64,000 bases of DNA from Platycnemis pennipes. Lineage: Eukaryota; Arthropoda; Insecta; Odonata; Platycnemididae. Location: contig OW121850.1 in assembly GCA_933228895.1 (NCBI GenBank), forward strand, positions 34,853,773 through 34,917,772. Direction: 5' to 3'. This document shows positions 12,481-23,140 of this stretch, piece by piece (within the stretch, counting starts at the first letter, position 1; each line of letters begins with the position of its first letter). Under the pieces are notes generated by a model, which saw only the letters and a list, made by a program, of their open reading frames with translations, was not told the DNA's origin and did not search any database. The position numbers were made by a program, and so were the translations under genes.

Positions 12481-15153
12481 TTCTGTGTCCGTATTGTGAA
12501 TTATATAAACATAATAAGCTTAGCTAACTCTATTAAGTACGAAATATGTAGTAACAGAATGTTTTCCTTACAAAACGAATGATAAAAATTTTCAAAACAG
12601 AGGTTGCCCTTAAGGTTACCTTTGAGGTTGCCCTATATTAAAATCTAATAATTATAGGAAAACGTTCCACATTCTGTGTCCGTATTGTGAATTATATAAA
12701 CATAATAAGCTTAGCTAACTCTATTAATTTCGAAATATGTAGTAACAGAATGTTTTCCTTACAAAACGAATGATAAAAATTTTCAAAACAGAGGTTGCCC
12801 TTAAGGTTACCTTTGAGGTTGCCCATATTGAAGTCTAATAATTATAGGAAAACGTTCCACATTCTGTGTCCGTATTGTGAATTATATAAACATAATAAGC
12901 TTAGCTAACTCTATTAAGTACGAAATATGTAGTAACAGAATGTTTTCTTTACAAAACGAATGATAAAAATTTTCAAAACAGAGGTTGCCCTTAAGGTTAC
13001 CTTTGAGGTTGCCCCATATTAAAATCTAATAATTATAGGAAAACGTTCCACATTCTGTGTCCGTATTGTGAATTATATAAACATAATAAGCTTAGCTAAC
13101 TCTATTAAGTACGAAATATGTAGTAACAGAATGTTTTCCTTACAAAACGAATGATAAAAATTTTCAAAACAGAGGTTGCCCTTAAGGTTACCTTTGAGGT
13201 TGCCCTATATTAAAATCTAATAATTATAGGAAAACGTTCCACATTCTGTGTCCGTATTGTGAATTATATAAACATAATAAGCTTAGCTAACTTTATTAAG
13301 TACGAAATATGTAGTAACAGAATGTTTTCTTTACAAAACGAATGATAAAAATTTTCAAAACAGAGGTTGCCCTTAAGGTTACCTTTGAGGTTGCCCTATA
13401 TTGAAGTCTAATAATTATAGGAAAACGTTCCACATTCTGTGTCCGTATTGTGAATTATATAAACATAATAAGCTTAGCTAACTCTATTAAGTACGAAATA
13501 TGTAGTAACAGAATGTTTTCTTTACAAAACGAATGATAAAAATTTTCAAAACAGAGGTTGCCCTTAAGGTTACCTTTGAGGTTGCCCCATATTAAAATCT
13601 AATAATTATAGGAAAACGTTCCACATTCTGTGTCCGTATTGTGAATTATATAAACATAATAAGCTTAGCTAACTTTATTAAGTACGAAATATGTAGTAAC
13701 AGAATGTTTTCTTTACAAAACGAATGATAAAAATTTTCAAAACAGAGGTTGCCCTTAAGGTTACCTTTGAGGTTGCCCTATATTGAAGTCTAATAATTAT
13801 AGGAAAACGTTCCACATTCTGTGTCCGTATTGTGAATTATATAAACATAATAAGCTTAGCTAACTCTATTAATTACGAAATATGTAGTAACAGAATGTTT
13901 TCTTTACAAAACGAATGATAAAAATTTTCAAAACAGAGGTTGCCCTTAAGGTTACCTTTCATGTTGCCCCATATTAAAATCTAATAATTATAGGAAAACG
14001 TTCCACATTCTGTGTCCGTATTGTGAATTATATAAACATAATAAGCTTAGCTAACTCTATTAAGTACGAAATATGTAGTAACAGAATGTTTTCCTTACAA
14101 AACGAATGATAAAAATTTTCAAAACAGAGGTTGCCCTTAAGGTTACCTTTGAGGTTGCCCTATATTAAAATCTAATAATTATAGGAAAACGTTCCACATT
14201 CTGTGTCCGTATTGTGAATTATATAAACATAATAAGCTTAGCTAACTCTATTAAGTACGAAATATGTAGTAACAGAATGTTTTCTTTACAAAACGAATGA
14301 TAAAAATTTTCAAAACAGAGGTTGCCCTTAAGGTTACCTTTGAGGTTGCCCTATATTGAAGTCTAATAATTATAGGAAAACGTTCCACATTCTGTGTCTC
14401 TATAGTGAATTATATAAACATAATAAGCTTAGCTAACTCTATTAAGTACGAAATATGTAGTAACAGAATGTTTTCTTTACAAAACGAATGATAAAAATTT
14501 TCAAAACAGAGGTTGCCCTTAAGGTTACCTTTGAGGTTGCCCTATATTAAAATCTAATAATTATAGGAAAACGTTCCACATTCTGTGTCCGTATTGTGAA
14601 TTATATAAACATAATAAGCTTAGCTAACTCTATTTATTTCGAAATATGTAGTAACAGAATGTTTTCTTTACAAAACGAATGATAAAAATTTTCAAAACAG
14701 AGGTTGCCCTTAAGGTTACCTTTGAGGTTGCCCCATATTAAAATCTAATAATTATAGGAAAACGTTCCACATTCTGTGTCCGTATTGTGAATTATATAAA
14801 CATAATAAGCTTAGCTAACTTTATTAAGTACGAAATATGTAGTAACAGAATGTTTTCATTACAAAACGAATGATAAAAATTTTCAAAACAGAGGTTGCCC
14901 TTAAGGTTACCTTTGAGGTTGCCCTATATTGAAGTCTAATAAATATAGGAAAACGTTCCACATTCTGTGTCCGTATTGTGAATTATATAAACATAATAAG
15001 GTTAGCTAACTCTATTAATTACGAAATATGTAGTAACAGAATGTTTTCTTTACAAAACGGACGATAAAAATTTTCAAAACAGAGGTTGCCCTTAAGGTTA
15101 CCTTTCATGTTGCCCTATATTGAAATCTAATAATTTTAGGAAAACGTTCCACA
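12481..15153 (-). repeat. Higher-order repeat, copy 2 (about 14 units)
   Basis: This block repeats the variant order of copy 1. Early markers are offset by 2,291 bp (12 units) and later markers by 2,673 bp (14 units): 11721 to 14394, 12325 to 14998, 11281 to 13954. The change of offset shows two extra units, which look like a local two-unit duplication around 13400-13800. Confidence 0.8.
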
Positions 15154-17003
15154 TTCTGTGTCCGTATTGTGAATTATATAAACATAATAAGCTTAGCTAA
15201 CTCTATTAATTACGAAATATGTAATAACAGAATGTTTTCTTTACAAAACGAATGATAAAAATTTTCAAAACAGAGGTTGCCCTTAAGGTTAATTTTGAGG
15301 TTGCCCTATATTGAAATCTAATAATTATAGGAATACGTTCTACATTCTGTGTCCGTATTGTGAATTATATAAACATAATAAGCTTAGCTAACTCTATTAA
15401 GTACGAAATATGTAGTAACAGAATGTTTTCTTTACAAAACGAATGATAAAAATTTTCAAAACAGAGGTTGCCCTTAAGGTTACCTTTGAGGTTGCCCTAT
15501 ATTGAAATCTAATAATTATAGGAAAACGTTCCACATTCTGTGTCCGTATTGTGAATTATATAAACATAATAAGCTTAGCTAACTCTATTAAGTACGAAAT
15601 ATGTAGTAACAGAATGTTTTCTTTACAAAACGAATGATAAAAATTTTCAAAACAGAGGTTGCCCTTAAGGTTACCTTTGAGGTTGCCCTATATTAAAATC
15701 TAATAATTATAGGAAAACGTTCCACATTCTGTGTCCGTATTGTGAATTATATAAACATAATAAGCTTAGCTAACTCTATTTATTTCGAAATATGTAGTAA
15801 CAGAATGTTTTCTTTACAAAACGAATGATAAAAATTTTCAAAACAGAGGTTGCCCTTAAGGTTACCTTTGAGGTTGCCCCATATTAAAATCTAATAAATT
15901 ATAGGAAAACGTTCCACATTCTGTGTCCGTATTGTGAATTATATAAACATAATAAGCTTAGCTAACTCTATTAAGTACGAAATATGTAGTAACAGAATGT
16001 TTTCTTTACAAAACGAATGATAAAAATTTTCAAAACAGAGGTTGCCCTTAAGGTTACCTTTGAGGTTGCCCTATATTGAAGTCTAATAATTATAGGAAAA
16101 CATTCCACATTCTGTGTCTGTATTGTGAATTATATAAACATAATAAGCTTAGCTAACTTTATTAATTACGAAATATGTAGTAACAGAATGTTTTCTTTAC
16201 AAAACGAATGATAAAAATTTTCAAAACAGAGGTTGCCCTTAAGGTTACCTTTGAGGTTGCCCATATTGAAGTCTAATAATTATAGGAAAACGTTCCACAT
16301 TCTGTGTCCGTATTGTGAATTATATAAACATAATAAGCTTAGCTAACTTTATTAATTACGAAATATGTAGTAACAGAATGTTTTCTTTACAAAACGAATG
16401 ATAAAAATTTTCAAAACAGAGGTTGCCCTTAAGGTTACCTTTGAGGTTGCCCATATTGAAGTCTAATAATTATAGGAAAACGTTCCACATTCTGTGTCCG
16501 TATTGTGAATTATATAAACATAATAAGCTTAGCTAACTCTATTAATTTCGAAATATGTAGTAACAGAATGTTTTCTTTACAAAACGAATGATAAAAATTT
16601 TCAAAACAGAGGTTGCCCTTAAGGTTACCTTTGAGGGTGCCCCATATTAAAATCTAATAATTATAGGAAAACGTTCCACATTCTGTGTCCGTATTGTGAA
16701 TTATATAAACATAATAAGCTTAGCTAACTCTATTAAGTACGAAATATGTAGTAACAGAATGTTTTCTTTACAAAACGAATGATAAAAATTTTCAAAACAG
16801 AGGTTGCCCTTAAGGTTACCTTTGAGGTTGCCCTATATTGAAGTCTAATAATTATAGGAAAACGTTCCACATTCTGTGTCCGTATTGTGAATTATATAAA
16901 CATAATAAGCTTAGCTAACTCTATTAAGTACGAAATATGTAGTAACAGAATGTTTTCCTTACAAAACGAATGATAAAAATTTTCAAAACAGAGGTTGCCC
17001 TTA

Positions 17004-18416
17004 CCCTAAGAAAAAAATACTATAGAACTATATATAGTGATTATAGGAATTCTATAATCACTATAGAAATTTCTATAATCACTATAGAAATTTCTATAAT
17101 CACTATAGGGTATAGTTCTATAGTCCTATAATCACTATGGGGTATAGTTCTATAGTCCTATAATCACTATAGAAATTTCTATAATCACTATAGAAATTTC
17201 TATAATCACTATAGGGTATAGTTCTATAGTCCTATAATCACTATGGGGTATAGTTCTATAGTCCTATAATCACTATAGAAATTTCTATAATCACTATAGG
17301 GTATAGTTCTATAGTCCTATAATCACTATGGGGTATAGTTCTATAGTCCTATAATCACTATGGGGTATAGTTCTATAGTCCTATAATCACTATGGGGTAT
17401 AGTTCTATAGTCCTATAATCACTATAGGGTATATTCCTATAATCACTATAGGATACAGTTTATACATACATAACTTACATAGACCTCTCATATACAGACA
17501 TATTCTCCTGGACCATGCTGTCTATAGGAGAGAGGTTTCAAATTATGTATCTTAAAAGCAAAACATTCTGAACATTTTATTTTTTATTCATCTCATATGG
17601 ATTCAAATGTCACATTCATCTTATATCCATTCAAATGGATATCCATGATTGTATGATTTTCCTCAGTCCCTCGTAGACGGTATCGGACTTAGAGAAAAAT
17701 CTGGTGCGCTCGCCGGAAAACAGGTTCTCAGCATTATGGAGGAAACTCTTATTTATCTCTCCTAGAGTTCAAAGAATATCAGAGACGTATATTTATAATG
17801 GTCATGCTTAATTTTAGCCACAAAATGGTTATTAGCGAAATGCTTTAACGGTGCAAATTATCCGTCTCAATCTTAGAGTAAAGTTAATAATCACAAACGA
17901 CTTAATGCCAGCCAGCAGCAGTATATATATGGCCTCCCTGTCTCATTAATGTAATTGGAAAATGTGTCAGGCCGTATGTCAAAGGTTGATAGGATACAAA
18001 GTAGTTAAGTGTAGGTCGTAAGGTAGGGGTATAAGTAGTATGTGAGATAAAGATATTACTCATTCAGTAAGTGAGAATCATGATCTTTCATTTTCCTTTT
18101 TATTCAATTTTGTTCCTTTGGGGAACAGTTGGCAAAACGGATACGAATAATGGTTGGCCAATCGCTGCACCTAGAATAATAATAATATAGGAATCCTCAT
18201 GACCAAACGTTGGCCCAGCCGTCTGTGCTACATGGGTACGTTCCAAATACCTTAGCCATAGTGATTATAGAAAACTATATATAATCACTATATATAATCA
18301 CTATATATAGTCCTATAATCACTATGTTCCAAATAACTATAGGACTATAGCCATAGTGATTATAGAAAACTATATATAATCACTATATATAGTTCCATAG
18401 TATTTTTTTCTAAGGG
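17004..18416. mobile_element. TA-flanked inverted-repeat element (1,413 bp) in the satellite
   Basis: The left end CCCTAAGAAAAAAATACTAT and the right end on the other strand, CCCTTAGAAAAAAATACTAT, continue as inverted repeats for about 42 bp. The element sits inside a satellite unit whose normal sequence is GCCCTTAAGG. The left junction ends GCCCTTA and the right resumes TAAGG, so TA is duplicated (17002-17003, 18417-18418). That suggests a Tc1/mariner-superfamily non-autonomous element. The CCCT terminus recalls piggyBac, but a TTAA duplication is not present. No transposase is visible. The core (about 17460-18230) is unique sequence. Confidence 0.8.
17029..17450 (+). repeat. Minisatellite inside the TA-flanked element
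   Basis: Two interleaved modules built around TATAATCACTATAG: a 21-bp form ending GAAATTTC and a longer form of about 33 bp containing GGGGTATAGTTCTATAGTCC. Shorter remnants of the same motifs lie near the right end (about 18255-18390) and form part of the long terminal inverted repeat. Confidence 0.85.
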
Positions 18417-19780
18417 TAAGGTTACCTTTGAGGTTGCCCTATATTAAAATCTAATAATTATAGGAAAACGTTCCACATTCTGTGTCCGTATTGTGAATTA
18501 TATAAACATAATAAGCTTAGCTAACTCTATTAATTTCGAAATATGTAGTAACAGAATGTTTTCTTTACAAAACGAATGATAAAAATTTTCAAAACAGAGG
18601 TTGCCCTTAAGGTTACCTTTGAGGTTGCCCCATATTAAAATCTAATAATTATAGGAAAACGTTCCACATTCTGTGTCCGTATTGTGAATTATATAAACAT
18701 AATAAGCTTAGCTAACTTTATTAAGTACGAAATATGTAGTAACAGAATGTTTTCTTTACAAAACGAATGATAAAAATTTTCAAAACAGAGGTTGCCCTTA
18801 AGGTTACCTTTGAGGTTGCCCATATTGAAGTCTAATAATTATAGGAAAACGTTCCACATTCTGTGTCCGTATTGTGAATTATATAAACATAATAAGCTTA
18901 GCTAACTCTATTAAGTACGAAATATGTAGTAACAGAATGTTTTCTTTACAAAACGAATGATAAAAATTTTCAAAACAGAGGTTGCCCTTAAGGTTACCTT
19001 TGAGGTTGCCCTATATTGAAATCTAATAATTTTAGGAAAACGTTCCACATTCTGTGTCCGTATTGTGAATTATATAAACATAATAAGCTTAGCTAACTCT
19101 ATTAAGTACGAAATATGTAGTAACAGAATGTTTTCTTTACAAAACGAATGATAAAAATTTTCAAAGCAGAGGTTGCCCTTAAGGTTACCTTTGAGGTTGC
19201 CCTATATTAAAATCTAATAATTATAGGAAAACGTTCCACATTCTGTGTCCGTATTGTGAATTATATAAACATAATAAGCTTAGCTAACTCTATTAAGTAC
19301 GAAATATGTAGTAACAGAATGTTTTCTTTACAAAACGAATGATAAAAATTTTCAAAACAGAGGTTGCCCTTAAGGTTACCTTTGAGGTTGCCCTATATTG
19401 AAGTCTAATAATTATAGGAAAACGTTCCACATTCTGTGTCCGTATTGTGAATTATATAAAGATAATAAGCTTAGCTAACTCTATTAAGTACGAAATATGT
19501 AGTAACAGAATGTTTTGTTTACAAAACGAATGATAAAAATTTTCAAAGCAGAGGATGCCATTAATGTTGCCTTTAAGGTTACCCAATATTGAATTGGAAT
19601 AATCAAGGTAAAAGTTCCAAATTATTTTTTATGTTCCGATTTAATCAAACATATTAAGTTTAGGTTATTCTTTTATATGCAATACGTAATAACAGACGGT
19701 CCTTTTACATCCCGAATGATAAAAATTTTTGAAACGAAGTTGCCATATAGGTTGTCCTTGAGGTTATCCCGTTTTGAAAT
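18417..19780 (-). repeat. 191-bp satellite array, right part
   Basis: About seven more units continue in phase from the interrupted unit on the far side of the TA-flanked element. The last two units (from about 19550) are strongly diverged, with box remnants near 19560 and 19740, marking the array edge. Confidence 0.93.
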
Positions 19781-22171
19781 CGAGGGATATATTGAACCAG
19801 TTACAAACTCTTTCCCTATCTATAGGATTACAGAAAAAGAAGTTTCCTCTCTGTTTTCCTCTTCCTGCATCCTAATACATACGCCAACATTACGCGTTTT
19901 TTATACACTTCGAAAATGATAGAAGCTATATGTCCGAGGCAATTCTCATGTTGTACCCACAGATTAACATATATGTAAATAGTATCATAAACAGTTCCAA
20001 AATCTTTACTTATTACATTGATTATTGAAGTTTTTTAATATGGATGGGTCACGAAGTTTCCTTGAAATATTATTTTCGACGTACATCATCATTACTCTCT
20101 CACGTTGCCTATGTATTTCAACCCTGTGTTATAATAAATAGCAACTGTACTAATATTACAGTTGTTTCAACATTGTTCTATAATTCTGAATGTATAATAA
20201 TGCACATTGTTCAGTAATATTTCAAATCCTTTGCTATTCGCGGTCATGTGTTGCGCATTTCGCCATGACAGGTTGAGTACACACTTGTGGGATTAATCAC
20301 ATGAAGAGTACAAGAACCGAGAATTGTGTTTGAAGACATGGCAAGAGATCGGCAAAAAAATCGTGCCTGATTTTGAAAGTTTAAACGAGACAGATTAAAC
20401 GAAATGCGATAAGTATACTCTTATTATCTTTATACAGGAAATGCAGTCGTTAAAAAAATACGAAGTCTGGCAGTTCCCTTGCCACACATCACGATAGAAA
20501 TATATTAATTGTGTACAAGTGACGGTTTCTTAATTTTTAAATTTCATACATGTAATTTTTAGTTATTTGAAGAGAGTTAGCTTGTATTCAACGAAAAATT
20601 TTGTTTCCTGCCAGGGCACAGCCCCAGTATCAACAAAATATTCAGCGAACTTATCTCGTACGGTATTTCCTGGGCCTCGATCATGGATCTTCATAAGGCG
20701 TGCGCTAGCGTTATCGTTATTTTTTGATTTAACTGATGTCAAAGAGAACGTGATCTCCGTTCTTCATTTTTCGCACAGCACTTCAAATCGCTTATCACAA
20801 TCAGCGGAGCGAATTTATAGACGGTTATTGTTAACCCTGCGCTACTCTAGGGGTAAGCGTTAGCGATAAAGATTGCGATAACGCGAAAGATGCATCCGTG
20901 ATTCCACACCCGATCTGCTGGTCCAGCTGGGAAGATAGCTTTCGACGGAGCACCAACCTCTTGAAACGCCGAGGCAGTGTGTCCGGTATGTCCTCAGTAG
21001 AGAAGAATATGCTCATCTGAGGAATATTTTTTCGTGAAGCATCCGAAGATTTCTAGAGTGAAGGAGCTCCTCCTTCGGGAGTAGAAGTAGAGAAGGAACT
21101 GGCCTCCCAGAAAAAAGCATCAGAATGGCACAAATAGGTCACAGCTTCGTATTGTTTAAAGATTTGTAGTTTTATTTCACTTGTGTAATGACTTAATAAA
21201 TGGGAATGAAACCAAAACACCGATTTTCGACGAAATAGTGGAGGCAGTGTCGTGAAAATGACCCTTTCTCCATATTCTAATACTTAATGAATTGAGTACG
21301 GTATAGAAGGGTTGAAATTTGCACGCCAGGGCTTTCACCTCGTTCTATCAATTTATGGGTTCTTGAAGTAATCATTCATCAACTATAATTTTCGTTAGCC
21401 AGAAATCATTGTGCTGATTCTTTCATCCTGTTGCATCCGTATATCTTCTGGCAGGTGTATTACGTTTCCCAGATTGCTTTGTTTCTTTGCAGTGTAATGA
21501 TAGAATTGTTAAAAAATCTTAGTCTACGTAAAAGACTACCTAAGATGTGTAGACTTGAACAAGCTTTAGTCCCATGCCACCGATCTCTTCGGCGGCTGGT
21601 TTTGGAGATTATTCTAAAACAAGGGAGGTTTTATAACCCCTGCACCTGTTTAGAGATAAGAAGGATCAGATTTTATGTACTTCGAGTGACGGAGGAAGAG
21701 ATATCTCCTGTCATGAGCAAAACGAATGACTTAGGAGGGGGCCCCAAAGATGTTTGGTCCCCTATTATGTTACAGCAGAGTAGGGGGTAATATTTTGTAA
21801 TTTTTAGGGGGTAATATAACTATCGTAATATTTTTTGCGCTTCATATTTTTTATTAACCTAAAAGATAGAGGCCCATGTGGGGAGCACCTTTTATTTTTA
21901 ATTGTCTGCGACGACTTTGTCGCACCGATAAAAAGAAGCGCATGGGGTACCCCGCGCTCAGCGAAACTCAACAATGGGATTCACTTTTCGTACCGCCGTA
22001 AAGCCATACAAAAATACAATGAATCAAAAAGAAAAAAATAACTGGGCAACTCCAAATAATATTCATTTAATCATAAAAAAAAATAATTTTAAAACTTGTT
22101 TCTTCGTTGGCGGCCTCCGATGTGCAAGGAGGATGCACTTTTATTATTTGTTTATGATGATATATTTAGGT
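19781..22171. other. Unassigned sequence
   Basis: AT-rich flank of the satellite followed by mixed sequence. Frames up to 119 codons (for example plus strand 21431-21790) show no recognisable domain. No element ends identified. Confidence 0.4.
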
Positions 22172-22242
22172 CCACTGTATGGACATTTCTGCCACTGTAT
22201 GGACATTTATGCCACTGTATGGACATGTCCGCCACTGTATGG
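22172..22242 (+). repeat. 20-bp minisatellite
   Basis: Four copies of CCACTGTATGG spaced 20 bp apart, with variable linkers ACATTTCTG, ACATTTATG and ACATGTCCG. Confidence 0.85.
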
Positions 22243-23138
22243 CTTAGTCTGTAATTTTTGTGTTTCACACTGACAACATGCAAACGCCAACAGCTCACAC
22301 ACGTCATATGCGCTCTTGCTATGTAAATCAATCGGTTGGGGTGAGCACCGCTCTCCCGGACGATGGTTTGGTCGCGTCTACCGCTCGGTCAGTGTGGTGA
22401 ATATATGGGTGTTTTCAAGTCTGTTTCCGCACTAATAGGCGCTTCAGACCGGGAGGAAAGGTATAAGGATAGGAGTGGAAGGGATTCATTCACGCTTAGC
22501 CCCTGCCCCCCCTTCCACCCTTTTGTATCACCACCTTTTATTTGGGCAAAAGGTCGCTCCTACATCTGGCGATCGTCACCTCTCAATAGTGAATATGTTT
22601 TCATGGATGGAGAAGGCATTGGGGCGTAAGGATATTTCGGAATAGAGTGGCGGAAGTGGCAACTATATTCTCTCATTCCCCTATTACGGAGATGGCCTAA
22701 TCTTGGTCCGTTCTGACGAGTGAGGCAAACCAATCGACTCTGTATTTCCATCAGTTTGTTGATTATTACTCCGCCACCTGGGCCTGCCTTCTGGAGCCCG
22801 CGTAAGTTCGCGTGGTCCGTTGCTGGGTCTCATTAAGTTCGTGTTCAGAGATAGTGAAGCAATAATTTAAGATGCAATCATCGCGATAAGAGCATTTTGA
22901 ATACGTAAACACCTCAAGAAAAACATAGCTGGGTGACATAGAAATTTCTGGATCATATTAATTTCCTCTCTTCTAAATGAGTAATTGCCTTGCGCTGACC
23001 TATTCCGGCGCCGCGGAATCTGGGTGAAACCGTCAGTAGCTGCAAGCGTGTGGAATTATTCGGTGGTTTTTGATGATCAGTCGTCGTCATTTTGGGGAGC
23101 CTATTCATTATGAGAACTATTGTACCAATAACTAAATG
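22243..23138. other. Unassigned sequence
   Basis: GC content rises here compared with the flanks. Frames up to 88 codons are not recognisable. No repeats noted. Confidence 0.4.
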
Positions 23139-23140
23139 TA

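Larger units (their letters stand above)
8850..17003 (-). repeat. 191-bp satellite array, left part
   Basis: About 43 tandem units. The AAGCTTAG landmark recurs every 191 bp (9079, 9270, 9461, 9652, 9843, 10034 and onward); the first spacing is 188. Units carry the GGTTGCC/GGTTACC box triplet, which is the reverse complement of the 177-bp array boxes, so the array is marked minus. Most units differ by a handful of diagnostic variants (TTAAGTAC or TTAATTTC; TTTCTTTAC or TTTCCTTAC; GCCCTATATT or GCCCCATATT). The leftmost units are the most diverged. No reading frame persists through the array. Confidence 0.97.

Noticed and set aside
17004..18416. piggyBac assignment of the satellite insertion
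   Set aside because: The ends begin CCCT as in piggyBac, but the flanks show only a TA duplication at a TTAA site, not a duplicated TTAA.
8850..19780. CRISPR-like array
   Set aside because: Units are contiguous 191-bp repeats without unique spacers, and the context is eukaryotic; it is a satellite.
20567..21016. Possible gene or inverted element around GCGCTAGCGTTATCG and AGCGTTAGCGATAAAG
   Set aside because: The similarity between the two stretches is short and imperfect, and the overlapping frames have no recognisable domain.
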